DNA of 64,000 bases from Deltaproteobacteria bacterium (GCA_020632695.1 JACKFB010000011.1:124001-188000), one strand, 5' to 3'. Positions 38,767-47,082 are shown, counted from the stretch's first letter. Notes: generated by a model from the letters alone, not told the origin. Numbers and translations are program-made.

Positions 38767-38785
38767 GCACCGCCGATCGCCTCCG
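38541..38785. repeat. Pair of 24-base direct repeats around the DUF4351 segment
   Basis: The 24 bases at 38541-38564 (beginning CATGAGCACCGCCGATC) occur again identically at 38762-38785. The first copy is inside the nuclease remnant and the second spans its stop codon, so the second marks the start of another truncated copy of the same gene segment. The pattern suggests past tandem duplication followed by loss. Confidence 0.75.
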
Positions 38786-38794
38786 AGCCGCGGG

Positions 38795-39103
38795 TCAGAC
38801 CCCGACCACCGCGAGCCCGAGCCGCACATACAGCATGGACCAGAGCTCGCTGCGGTCTTCCGCCAGCGCCTGCGCGCTCGTTCGTCTGGACGCCGCGCGC
38901 GGCACCCGCCGAGGGGCGTCCTCGACCTCGGGCGCCTGAATCCAACCTCCCGCGATCCCTTCGGCGAGCCTCGCGGTGCCGGGGATCGGGCTCAGGATGG
39001 CCTTCGGCCGTCCCCGGTCCGTGACCCGGATGATCTCCCCCGCCGCAGCCCGGTCGAGCATCTCGGAGAGTCGCTGCTTCAGCTCGCGCACGCCGATGTC
39101 CAT
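38795..39103 (-). CDS. Phd/YefM-type antitoxin without its toxin
   Basis: 102 residues, starting at ATG 39103. The N-terminal 50 residues (MDIGVRELKQRLSEMLDRAAAGEIIRVTDRGRPKAILSPI) match the Phd/YefM fold of type II antitoxins, which binds its own promoter. The C-terminal part (RTSAQALAEDRSE) fits the toxin-wrapping tail. A VapC PIN toxin should start right after it. Here the frame runs on through MLYVRLGLAVVGV, which resembles the first residues of a PIN toxin (MLYVDTSALV) that has been lost or fused. An orphan antitoxin or a decayed pair. Confidence 0.72.
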   Translation of the reverse strand: MDIGVRELKQRLSEMLDRAAAGEIIRVTDRGRPKAILSPIPGTARLAEGIAGGWIQAPEVEDAPRRVPRAASRRTSAQALAEDRSELWSMLYVRLGLAVVGV

Positions 39104-39448
39104 GCGTCCACGTTAATCGCCCTGTGTGGACGCAGCAAGCCTCGCCCGCTTCGACCGGCACCCGATCCTCGGTCGGCGCCGATTCCCGGCGACGCCGGGG
39201 CTGGGGCTCGGCCAGCGACGGTGCTCCACAAGTGCGTACTGCGGGTGACTGCGGGTGCCTGACACCATCCTCTGCGGGTGCGTGACACCATCCTCTTTCT
39301 CCCCAATTTGTCGCCCGGCGGCGGTGGCGGGACTGCGGCGGGCGGGGTAGGCTCGACGGACGTGCGGCGTCTGTGCCGCTCGTTTCTCGGTCTCGAACGA
39401 ATCGACTGCCGCACCGTGGTGCGACGCAGCACGCCAGGAGGCGCAATC
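39104..39448. other. Intergenic region with a 23-bp tandem repeat
   Basis: No gene is seen. At 39250-39272 and 39273-39295 a 23-base unit (TGCGGGTGC, then CTGACACC or GTGACACC, then ATCCTC) is repeated head to tail with one difference. GGTGTCACGCAC-type motifs of this kind often accompany relics of mobile elements; no transposase is present. The last bases carry the AGGAG ribosome-binding site of the next gene. Confidence 0.6.
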
Positions 39449-40255
39449 ATGGAAACCACGCTCGAAGGCTTCATCGACCTCTACCTGCTCCCCAGCGGGC
39501 GCGCCGCTTATGCGATGCGGCAGGCGGCGGCCGCCGCCGAGACGCGCGGCGAGGCGGCCTTGCTGGCCAGGGCTCGCACCGGCCTGGAGCTGGCCACCGC
39601 CACCCGCGACCTGGAGCTGCGCTTCCGGCTGGAGCAGGGGCAGCCGCTCTACGGGCCGCGCGCCACCGAGCTGGACGCCCTGATCGATCGCACGCTGACC
39701 GTGCTCTCGCAGGCCATCAGCGGTCGACTGGCCCTGGCCGCCGACGCGCCCGAGTCCGACCCGGTGCGCCGCGCCGCCGCGCGCCTGGACCAGGAGCTGC
39801 TGCCCCGCGGCGTCGCGCACCTCACCTCGCTCTCCTTCGTCGAGGAGCACGAGAGCATCACCGGCCTCCTGACCCGCCTCGGCGACGGTGGCGATCTGGC
39901 CGACGCCGCCGCGACGCTCGGCCTCGATCCCTACGTCACGAAGCTCCGCCAGCTCAACGCCGCCTTCGGCCCCGAGCTCGAGCGCCCCGACCGCCCCGCC
40001 GCGCCGACCTGGGACCAGATCCGCGCCGCCCGCGCCCGCCACCAGCACGCGGTCCTGGTCTACGTCGCCGCGGTGCTGGGCGCCCACCTGGGCGACGACG
40101 CCTCCGACGTGGACGCCCGCGCCGCCCTCCTGGGGCCGGTCATGGCGCAGCAGCAGGCCCTGGCCGCGCTCTACCGCAACCGCCGCGGCGGCCGCGACGT
40201 CGACCCGCTCACCGGCACCGAGGAGGCCACGGCCTCGCTCCCCGACGCGGGCTGA
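39449..40255 (+). CDS. Helical protein of unknown function
   Basis: 268 residues. ATG 39449 follows an AGGAGG ribosome-binding site at the right distance; an in-frame ATG-like extension to 39278 lacks one. The sequence is helical throughout and rich in Ala, Leu, Arg and Glu, with no membrane segment, signal or motif that I know (METTLEGFIDLYLLPSGRAAYAMRQAAAAAETRGEAALLARA; ARARHQHAVLVYVAAVLGAHLG). It ends with a flexible tail. A MITE lies five bases after the stop. The function is unknown. Confidence 0.65.
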   Translation: METTLEGFIDLYLLPSGRAAYAMRQAAAAAETRGEAALLARARTGLELATATRDLELRFRLEQGQPLYGPRATELDALIDRTLTVLSQAISGRLALAADAPESDPVRRAAARLDQELLPRGVAHLTSLSFVEEHESITGLLTRLGDGGDLADAAATLGLDPYVTKLRQLNAAFGPELERPDRPAAPTWDQIRAARARHQHAVLVYVAAVLGAHLGDDASDVDARAALLGPVMAQQQALAALYRNRRGGRDVDPLTGTEEATASLPDAG

Positions 40256-40259
40256 GCTG

Positions 40260-40423
40260 AGAGCCTGTGAGTCTTTTCGCTCCCGTTGCCAGCCCCACGA
40301 TCCGACGCGAGCTGAGGCTCGTCCGAGCCTCGGTGACCCTCAGGGGTCGCCTGCGTTCGCCCAAGCCACACCTCACGCCGCCTCCTTGGCGCTGTCTCGG
40401 TCCGCGAAAAGTTCACAGGCTCT
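40260..40423. mobile_element. MITE-like element with terminal inverted repeats
   Basis: 164 bp bounded by inverted repeats: left AGAGCCTGTGAG followed by TCTTTTCGC (40260-40280), right GCGAAAAGTTC followed by ACAGGCTCT (40404-40423), which differ by one base change and one indel. The interior is non-coding in all frames for any recognisable protein. GAGCCTGTGA ends with AAAAG are typical of IS4/IS5-like transposon tips, so this is probably a non-autonomous derivative mobilised in trans. A clear target-site duplication is not seen. Confidence 0.65.
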
Positions 40424-41016
40424 GAGGCCAGCCGGCGCATGTTGCTCGCGGTGAGGTCGTCGGCCCTCACCGCGGGCGCCACTGCCATCGACACGCCGCC
40501 GGTGCCACCCGCCCCCGACACCCCCAGGCCCACCCCGACGCCGCCGAGCGCCGCCCGGGAGGCTGTCGCCCCCGCCCGAGGGTGTCTCCGACGCCGCCGA
40601 GGGGCCCCCACCCCCACCCGCCGCGGGTCCCACCCCCCCTCGGAATGCCTCCGCCGCCCTCCGCGACCCCCGGTTCGACCCGCCCGGAGTACCCCCGAGG
40701 CCGTCCCCGCCGCCGCTCCACGCCGCCGCGGCCGCCCCGACCCCGCCCCCCGCGCCCATCGAAGCCCCCGCCGCCGCCCCGACCCGTCCCCGCGCCGGTC
40801 CGACCCCCTCCCCGCGCCGGCTTGCCGGTCGCCCGGCCGCTGGCCTATCGTGCGCCGACGTTCGCTCCCCCCGGGCCACCAGAGGCGACGTGACCGACCA
40901 GCCCCACCGCTCCGACCCCGCCGCCGACGCCCAGGCCGCCGCATCGACCTCTACGAACGTTCGGTCTGCGCGTCGACGACTCTCGCAGTAACGCTTCGAC
41001 GCTGAGACCCCCGCCC
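40424..41016. other. C-rich gene-free region with a relic of a restriction gene start
   Basis: About 380 bases (40424-40804) are extremely C-rich and Pro-coding in several frames, with no credible gene. Bases 40805-40942 repeat the promoter and first codons of the restriction-modification gene at 41807-41944 (about 95% identical by eye). After that the relic jumps to a sequence like 42138-42160 of the same gene, which shows an internal deletion, and then ends. The relic cannot make a functional protein. Confidence 0.65.
40805..40942 (+). repeat. Direct repeat, copy 1 (relic of restriction gene 5' end)
   Basis: 138 bases nearly identical to 41807-41944, covering the upstream region and about 50 bases of coding sequence from the GTG start (relic GTG at 40890). 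It flanks the HEPN-like/BolA-like gene pair on the left. Confidence 0.75.
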
Positions 41017-41466
41017 GTGCCAATCCACCCGGACCACCGCTACTACGCCCGGACCTCTCGAGAGCGGCTGGCCTCGGCCGATCTGCTCCGGACGAGCGCG
41101 CCTTCCCTCTCGCTCTACCTCGCCGGCCTGTCCGCCGAGTGCATGTTGCGAGCGTGGCTGCCCCCGGGCGAACCGTTCGACGGCAGGCACGACCTGGCGT
41201 CGATCCTGGCACGCGGAAGCCTGCTGGAGGGGCTGACCGGCCGCGGTGTCCAGAAGGTCACCATCGCCGTGAAGGGCCTCACCCTCCTCTGGTTCAACGG
41301 CATTCGCTACCTCCCGGAGGATCAAGTGCTCCCCCACTTGAAGCGCCTCCCGGCGTATCGGAAGATGAGCATCGGCCGGAAGGCAGCCCGCATCGTCCTC
41401 ACGCGGGCCGCCAGTGACGCCCTGGCGGCGGCCACGGTCATCATGAAAGCCGGAGAGGTGAGATGA
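41017..41466 (+). CDS. HEPN-like small protein
   Basis: 149 residues, starting at GTG 41017. The helical pattern YYARTSRERLASADLLRTSAPSLSLYLAGLSAECMLRAWL, followed by DGRHDLASIL, matches the start of HEPN-domain proteins (two helices with an Ala-x2-Leu and Gly-x-Ser-x-Glu-Cys/Leu-type second helix, then a His-Asp-Leu motif). The catalytic Rx4-6H motif of toxic HEPN RNases is not evident, so it may be a non-catalytic HEPN or one with unusual residues. The stop overlaps the ATG of the next gene. Together they form a two-gene unit lying between duplicated restriction-gene ends. Confidence 0.55.
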   Translation: MPIHPDHRYYARTSRERLASADLLRTSAPSLSLYLAGLSAECMLRAWLPPGEPFDGRHDLASILARGSLLEGLTGRGVQKVTIAVKGLTLLWFNGIRYLPEDQVLPHLKRLPAYRKMSIGRKAARIVLTRAASDALAAATVIMKAGEVR

Positions 41467-41747
41467 AGACGCAACAAGCACTGGCTGACAGCCTCACGGC
41501 CCTTGCGCTCGAGCACTACCTCGACCCCGAGACGCGGATCCACACCGAGCCCAACGGGCGCGTCTACGGCGTCATCGTCTCCCGAAGTTTCGAAGGCATC
41601 GACGAAGAGCGCCGGCAGGCTGACCTCTACGCCACCATCGCCCGCGAACTCGGCGAGGAGGCGCTCCAAGGCCTCCTCTTCGTCTTCACGAACACCCCCG
41701 ACGAAGACGAGATCTTCGAGCGAAACACCGCCCTGGCTTCGCGATGA
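41463..41747 (+). CDS. Small BolA-like protein
   Basis: 94 residues. ATG 41463 overlaps the preceding stop (ATGA) and follows a GAGGTGAG ribosome-binding site. The middle of the protein (YGVIVSRSFEGIDEERRQADLYATIARELGEEALQGLLFVFTNTPDEDEI) resembles the BolA fold in order and residue pattern: a strand with VVS-x2-FxG, then a helix with Arg-x2-x-Tyr-x2-Ile/Leu, then a strand ending T-x-T-P-x-E. The usual His of BolA in the helix is Gln here. Similarity is by eye only. It may be the partner or antitoxin of the HEPN-like protein. Confidence 0.5.
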   Translation: MKTQQALADSLTALALEHYLDPETRIHTEPNGRVYGVIVSRSFEGIDEERRQADLYATIARELGEEALQGLLFVFTNTPDEDEIFERNTALASR

Positions 41748-41806
41748 CGGCGGCCGCCCCGCCAGCGCCCTGACGCGTGCCCGACCGCTGATGCGGGCGG
41801 CTGACA

Positions 41807-41944
41807 CCCCTCCCCGCGCCGGCTTGCCGGTCGCCCGCCCGCTGGCCTATCGTGCGCCGACGTTCGCTCCCCCCGGGCCACCAGAGGCGACGTGACCGAC
41901 CAGCCCCACCGCTCCGTCCCTGCCGCCGACGCCCTGGCCGCCGC
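41807..41944 (+). repeat. Direct repeat, copy 2 (promoter and start of the restriction gene)
   Basis: Matches 40805-40942. It contains the upstream region and GTG start (41892) of the intact restriction-modification gene. Copies 1 and 2 bracket the HEPN-like/BolA-like pair. Confidence 0.75.
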
Positions 41945-44900
41945 CGCCTTCATCGCGCGCTGGCGCCCCTCGGGCGGCGCCGAGCTGGCCAACGCGCAGT
42001 CCTTCTGCCGCGAGCTCTGCGACCTCCTCGATGTGCCGCACCCCGAGCCGAAGGTCGCCAGCGAGGCCCCCGACGCCAACGCCTACGTCTTCGAGAAGGA
42101 CGTCACCTTCAAGCACGGCGACGGCAGCACCAGCAACGGCCGCATCGACCTCTACAAGCGCGGCTGCTTCGTGCTGGAGGCCAAGCAGGGCTCGGCGAAC
42201 CCCGCCGACCGCGCCGCCCCCTCGGTCCCCCTGGCCGCCCCCATCCGCCACAAGCGCGGCACCGCCGTCCGCGGCACGCCCGCCTGGTCCCAGGCCATGG
42301 ACAGCGCCTATGGCCAGGCCTCCCAATATGCCCGCGCGCTGTCCGAGTGGCCGCCCTTCCTCATCGTGGTCGACGTGGGCCACGCCTTCGCCGTCTACGC
42401 CAACTTCGCCCGCGACGGAAAGCCCTACCTCGCCTTCCCCGACCCCCAGAGCCACCGCTTCCTGCTCGACGACCTGGCCGACGACGCCATCCGCGACCGC
42501 CTGCGCCGCATCTGGCTCGACCCCATGTCGCTCGACCCGAGCCGCCACGCCGCCCGCGTCACCACCGCCGTCGCCGAGCGCCTGGCCGCCCTGGCCACCT
42601 CGCTGGAGCGGCAGCGCCACGGCGCCGAGCCGGTCGCCGACTTCCTCATGCGCTGCCTCTTCACCATGTTCGCCGAGGACGTGGAGCTTCTGCCGCGAGA
42701 CAGCTTCACCGGCCTGCTCGAGGACATGCGCGACAACCCCAAGGGCCTCGCCAGCATGCTGGAGGCCCTGTGGCGCGAGATGGACCGCGGCGGCTTCTCG
42801 ACCGCACTCCGCGAGACCGTGCTGCGCTTCAACGGCCGCTTCTTCCACGACGCCACGGCACTCCCGCTCGACACCGCCCAGATCGACCTGCTCATCGCCG
42901 CCGCCAGGTCCGACTGGAGCCAGGTGGAGCCGGCGATCTTCGGCACCCTGCTCGAGCGCGCCCTGGACCCCAAGGAGCGCCACAGCCTGGGCGCCCACTT
43001 CACGCCCCGGGCCTACGTCGAGCGCCTGGTCTTCCCGACGGTCATCGAGCCGCTCCGCGACGACTGGCAGAACGTGAAGGCCGCGGCGATGACGCTCCTG
43101 GCCAAGCAGAGCCAGAGCGACAAGCAGCTCGCCACCTGGCGCAAGGAAGCCATCGAGCTGGTCACCGACTTCCGGCGCAAGCTGTGCCAGGTCCGCGTGC
43201 TGGACCCGGCCTGCGGGACCGGCAACTTCCTCTACATCACCCTGGAGCACATGAAGCGGCTCGAGGGCGAGGTCATCGAGACCCTGGCCGACATGGGCGC
43301 GGCCCAGGAGGCCCTGGATCTGGCGGGCGCGACGGTGGACCCCCACCAGTTCCTGGGCATCGAGAAGAACCCCCGGGCGGTGCCCATCGCCGAGCTGGTG
43401 CTGTGGATCGGCTACCTGCAATGGCACTACCGCCAGCACGGCAAGGTCGCCCCCGCCGAGCCCGTGCTGCGCGACTTCCGCAACATCGAGCACCGCGACG
43501 CGGTGCTGGCATACGACGCCGAGGAGCTGGTGCTGGACGAACAAGGCCAGCCCGTCACCCGCTGGGACGGCGAGACGACGAAGAAGCACCCGGTGACGGG
43601 CAAGGATGTGCCCGACGACTCGGCCCGGGTGCCGGTCTACCGATACACGAACCCGCGAAAGGCCGAGTGGCCCGAGGCGGACTTCGTGGTGAGCAACCCG
43701 CCCTTCTTGGGTTCCAAGCGGATGCGAACGGCATTGGGTGACGAGTACGTCGACGCGCTTCAGGCGGCGTGGCCCGAGGTCCCTCAAGCGACCGATCTAG
43801 TGATGCGCTGGTGGTCCCATGCCGCCGACCTCGTGCGAAGCGGACGAGTTCGCCGCTTTGGCCTGATCACTACGAACAGCATCACTGGCGCCTACGTGCG
43901 ACGGGCGGTGGAGCCGCACCTGGTTGGGCCCGACGCGATGTCTATCGTCTTTGCCGTGCCGGACCATCCTTGGGTCGACACAGAAGCACACGCCGCCGTG
44001 CGGATCTCCATGACAGTGGGTCTTGCTGGTCAACATTCGGGCCAACTCGTCACCGTCACCGAGGAAAGACACGGGGGCGCGGACAAAGGGCAGGATCTGG
44101 TGGTTGCTGCGGGCAGTCGGTTCGGCGTCATCAACGCGGACCTGACTGTGGGCGCTGATCTGACGCGCTGTGTTGAACTGGTCTCGAATGCCGGCCTCTG
44201 TTCGGTTGGCATGAAGACGATTGGTGCGGCCTTCCAGGTCGGCGCGGACCTGGCGCGTTCACTCGGACTCGGAATCACCCCTGGCTTGGATGCACATATT
44301 CGACCGTACGTCAGCGGACGAGATCTCGCGCAAACCGCGCGCGATAAGTTCGTGATGGACTTCTTCGGCCTCGACGAGGCCGAACTCATGACGCGATTCC
44401 CAGCTTGCTATCAGTATCTGCTGAGTCACGCCAAGCCGGGGCGGGATGAGAATCGGAACGCCGTCTTTCGCAAGCTCTGGTGGGTGATCGGCCATCCGCG
44501 TCCTCAATTCCGCGAGTCTGTCCGCGGCACGACGCAGTATGTCGCCACGCCGGAGACCGCGAAACATCGATGGCTCGCCTTCGTTCCGGTGAACGTGGTG
44601 CCCGACAGCACTCTCGTCACCTTCAGCCTCCCCGACCCCTACTTCTTGGGTATCCTGTCTTCACGCACTCATGGAGTTTGGTCGCTTGCGGCCGGCAGTC
44701 GGCTCGGTGTGGGCAACGACCCCCGCTACAACAAGACCCGCTGCTTCGACCCCTTCCCCTTCCCAGCCGCCACCGAAGCCCAGGCCGCCCGCATCCGCGA
44801 GGTGGCCGAGGCGCTGGACGCCCACCGCAAGGCCCGTCAGGCCGAGCACCCCGACCTGACGATGACCAACATGTACAACGTGCTGGAGAAGCTGCGAGCC

Positions 44901-45410
44901 GGCGAGCCCCTGACGGCCAAGGACAAGAAGGTCCACGAACAAGGCCTCTGCTCGGTGCTGCTGAAGCTGCACGACGACCTGGACGAGGCCGTCTTCGCCG
45001 CCTACGGCTGGCCGGCGACGCTTGGCGACGAGGAGCTGCTCGAGCGCCTCGTGGCGCTCAACGCCGAGCGCGCCGAGGAGGAGTCCCGCGGCCTCATCCG
45101 CTACCTCCGCCCCGACTACCAGTGCCCCACCGAGCCGGCCCAGCTCAGCATGGACACCGAGGACGACGACGCCGCCCCCGAGCCCGCCCCGGCCCGGCCA
45201 CCGACCGACCGCCCCGACTGGCCCCAGAGCCTGGTCGCGCGAATCGCCCTGGTCCAAGCCGCCATGAAGGCCACGACCACCCCCACCACCCCCGACACCC
45301 TGGCCCGCACCTTCAAGAACGCCAAGACCGACCAGGTCGCCGAGATCCTGGAGACCCTGAAGACCCTGGGCCTCCTCCGCCAGCTCGAGAGCGGCAGCTA
45401 CGCCCCGTGA
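41892..45410 (+). CDS. MmeI-like type IIG/IIL restriction-modification enzyme
   Basis: 1172 residues, starting at GTG 41892. One polypeptide combines cutting and methylation. The N-terminal nuclease carries GRIDLYKRGCFVLEAK (D86, E96, K98), a PD-(D/E)XK site. A helical connector leads to the methyltransferase with motif I DPACGTGNF (D438) and motif IV NPPF (N602), the NPPF/NPPY signature of N6-adenine methylases. The rest is the target-recognition region and a C-terminal helical domain. The segment about 43790-44690 is clearly lower in GC and uses different codons than either flank, a sign of exchanged specificity sequence. No separate restriction or specificity gene is needed. Confidence 0.88.
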   Translation: MTDQPHRSVPAADALAAAAFIARWRPSGGAELANAQSFCRELCDLLDVPHPEPKVASEAPDANAYVFEKDVTFKHGDGSTSNGRIDLYKRGCFVLEAKQGSANPADRAAPSVPLAAPIRHKRGTAVRGTPAWSQAMDSAYGQASQYARALSEWPPFLIVVDVGHAFAVYANFARDGKPYLAFPDPQSHRFLLDDLADDAIRDRLRRIWLDPMSLDPSRHAARVTTAVAERLAALATSLERQRHGAEPVADFLMRCLFTMFAEDVELLPRDSFTGLLEDMRDNPKGLASMLEALWREMDRGGFSTALRETVLRFNGRFFHDATALPLDTAQIDLLIAAARSDWSQVEPAIFGTLLERALDPKERHSLGAHFTPRAYVERLVFPTVIEPLRDDWQNVKAAAMTLLAKQSQSDKQLATWRKEAIELVTDFRRKLCQVRVLDPACGTGNFLYITLEHMKRLEGEVIETLADMGAAQEALDLAGATVDPHQFLGIEKNPRAVPIAELVLWIGYLQWHYRQHGKVAPAEPVLRDFRNIEHRDAVLAYDAEELVLDEQGQPVTRWDGETTKKHPVTGKDVPDDSARVPVYRYTNPRKAEWPEADFVVSNPPFLGSKRMRTALGDEYVDALQAAWPEVPQATDLVMRWWSHAADLVRSGRVRRFGLITTNSITGAYVRRAVEPHLVGPDAMSIVFAVPDHPWVDTEAHAAVRISMTVGLAGQHSGQLVTVTEERHGGADKGQDLVVAAGSRFGVINADLTVGADLTRCVELVSNAGLCSVGMKTIGAAFQVGADLARSLGLGITPGLDAHIRPYVSGRDLAQTARDKFVMDFFGLDEAELMTRFPACYQYLLSHAKPGRDENRNAVFRKLWWVIGHPRPQFRESVRGTTQYVATPETAKHRWLAFVPVNVVPDSTLVTFSLPDPYFLGILSSRTHGVWSLAAGSRLGVGNDPRYNKTRCFDPFPFPAATEAQAARIREVAEALDAHRKARQAEHPDLTMTNMYNVLEKLRAGEPLTAKDKKVHEQGLCSVLLKLHDDLDEAVFAAYGWPATLGDEELLERLVALNAERAEEESRGLIRYLRPDYQCPTEPAQLSMDTEDDDAAPEPAPARPPTDRPDWPQSLVARIALVQAAMKATTTPTTPDTLARTFKNAKTDQVAEILETLKTLGLLRQLESGSYAP

Positions 45411-45460
45411 ACCGCCCCGAGGCCTTGCCAACCGACCCCCGAACGTTCCACCCTCCGCGA

Positions 45461-45569
45461 GGTGGCGGTCGCCATGACAACCGGGAAATCGCCGGTCCGG
45501 TTGGGTGACCCCGCCCTGGCAGCGGGACACTTACGGGGAAGGTGGCGTACCCCCTTGGCGACCGCCACC
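45461..45569 (+). repeat. Structured repeat family T, copy T-A
   Basis: A perfect 14-bp clamp (45461-45474 with 45556-45569) encloses a conserved core. The core has the arm CAACCGG/CCGGTTG around a loop containing GAAAT, a second arm CCCGC/GCGGG, and a closing arm GGGG/CCCC with loop AAGGTGGCGTA. Other copies are at 46981 (inverted) and 47436. It lies 50 bases after the restriction gene. No gene is seen in 45570-45732. Confidence 0.75.
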
Positions 45570-45732
45570 CAGCACCGTATGCGGTAGGGAGAGCCGTCCG
45601 AGAGGTTGTGGGAACCAGGACGCTGGCTACGCGTCCTGCGATCTCATGTTTGCTCGCGCCGCGGCGGCATGCGGCGTGCCTGACGAGCCGAGCACCGTCC
45701 GAACGGGCGTGGCCCCGGCCTGAGTGACCGCG

Positions 45733-45908
45733 ATGAAGAAGCTGCTGGTGGCGATGGCCGTGGTGGTCTCGTCGTGGACATCGCTCGCCCATGCCGCGAA
45801 CAAGCCTGCTCGGGCAAGAAGGGCGGGATCGCGCGCTGCTCTTCGGATGGCAAGTTCATCTGCAAGGACGGCAGCATCAGCAAGTCGAAGAAGGTCTGCC
45901 GCCCATGA
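45733..45908 (+). pseudogene. Small secreted cysteine-rich protein, frameshifted
   Basis: ATG 45733 opens a classical signal peptide (MKKLLVAMAVVVSSWTSLAHA). The mature part is in another frame: CSGKKGGIARCSSDGKFICKDGSISKSKKVC, ending at TGA 45906. One base is missing near 45790-45800. The mature sequence matches a known pattern of small secreted proteins with four cysteines and GGI...C...DG...C..G..S.SKK.C. Without the frameshift it would be about 58 residues. Overlaps the next start (CCATGA). Confidence 0.65.
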
Positions 45909-46883
45909 ACCACCTCGCAAACTCGACGTGGTCGGCGTTGGCCGCGCTGGCGTTGTGCGGTCCCGGTTGCCGGTCCGATTCGGCCGCGGACGTCGGCGCC
46001 GCCAGGGTAGCGGTGGCGCCTGCTCGCTCGCCCGGCGATTGCCAAGAGAGTCCAGGTGCATCGGCCGTGGCCGGGCCTGCCCCGCTGCGGCTGCGGCGGC
46101 CGAACCGGTACCGATTCCCGCGGGCGTCCTCTGCGAGCGCGGTTCGTCGTATCCGCATCGGTCCAGGGGGCGCTCGAACTCGCCGTGACGGTGGACACGG
46201 ACTTGCCTGCCGACGCCAGGCTCGAGTTCTGGCTGACCCGATCGTACTGGGGAAAAGGGCGACACGGAGGAACGCGCGTTCGACTACGCGGACGCGGTAC
46301 GGACAGTTGTGGAGTGCAGCCCCAGCTGCCGCTTCCCGCTCGACAACGCCGCCGCTGTGGCTGCTGGTCGAGGCGCGCGACCTCCAGGCCAAGACGGGTC
46401 TCTCGGGTGGTGAGATGGACCGCATCAGCCCGGAGCTCTCGCTGACGGTTTGGCTGGACGACGAGCAGTCCAACCCGGCGTTTGGGGAGTTGAATCGCAA
46501 CCTGAAGGGCGCGTGCGTCACGGACGCCGGCGAGGGGCTGTCGAGGTCGAGAAGGAGCTCGAGGTGGCGTACCCGCTCGACGTTCCGGTGCCTGAAGTCG
46601 CGCTACGTGTCGTCCGAGTCGCTGGTCGTGAAGGGCATGTACGTCGTCAGCCGTCGGACGCCCGTGGTGCCGGAGATCCACCTGAGAGACCCGGTCGGCG
46701 CGATGCGGCGCGCGCGTACTACATAGAAGACGGCGGGCGCTTCCGGGTCAGTGCGGTGCAACGCGTGCGCCACAACAACTGGTACGAAGTGACCGCCTTC
46801 GACGAGCGGGGCAAGCGTCTCGGTTCGGCTGGATCAACGGCATCGCGTTGATCGGCCAGGACATCGTGAAGTACTCGAAGTGA
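45905..46883 (+). pseudogene. Lipoprotein gene with at least five frame changes
   Basis: ATG 45905 opens a lipoprotein signal (MNHLANSTWSALAALALCGPGC). Coding sequence continues, but in a changing frame: RARFVVSASVQGALELAVTVDTDLPADARLEFWLTRSYWGKG (about 46134-46258), DTEERAFDYADAVRTVVECSPSCRFPLDN (46261-46345), LWLLVEARDLQAKTGLSGGEMDRISPELSLTVWLDDE (46350-46520), VEKELEVAYPLDVPVPEVALR (about 46545-46605), LVVKGMYVVSRRTPVVPEIHLRDP, AYYIEDGGRFRVSAVQRVRHNNWYEVTAFDERGKRL, and GWINGIALIGQDIVKYSK to TGA 46881. Joined, it would be a lipoprotein of about 320 residues, of unknown family. Several single-base indels rather than stop codons suggest sequencing error or very recent decay. Confidence 0.6.
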
Positions 46884-46980
46884 GTCTGCTGTGCTTGGGT
46901 TCGCTGAGGGTGACTGTTCACCCCGCCCCTCCGAACCTGCGCGGACCGCACCACGTGCTGCTCGAGGGGAAGCTGGAGCC

Positions 46981-47082
46981 GTGACCGTCAAGGGGGTACG
47001 CCACCTTCCCCGTAGCGGTGTCGCGGGCCAGGCCAGAGACACCGTGCCGGATAGCGAATTTCCCAGCGACCATGACGGCCAC
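46981..47082 (-). repeat. Structured repeat family T, copy T-C (inverted)
   Basis: On the minus strand the clamp GTGGCCGTCA pairs with TGACGGTCAC (one G-T wobble; 47073-47082 with 46981-46990). The core keeps GGGAAAT and the whole TACGGGGAAGGTGGCGTACC segment, while the other arms differ: GCTGG/CCGGC and CGGTGTC/GACACCG, still complementary. Inverted relative to T-A, it flanks the frameshifted genes 45733-46883 on the other side. Confidence 0.72.

Noticed and set aside
39278..39448. N-terminal extension of the 39449 gene
   Set aside because: The extension is unlike the rest of the protein, starts inside the 23-bp repeat, and lacks a ribosome-binding site, whereas ATG 39449 has AGGAGG.
40373..41212. 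Minus-strand open frame across the C-rich region
   Set aside because: Low-complexity Gly/Ala/Arg composition, no start signal, and it overlaps the MITE and the restriction-gene relic.
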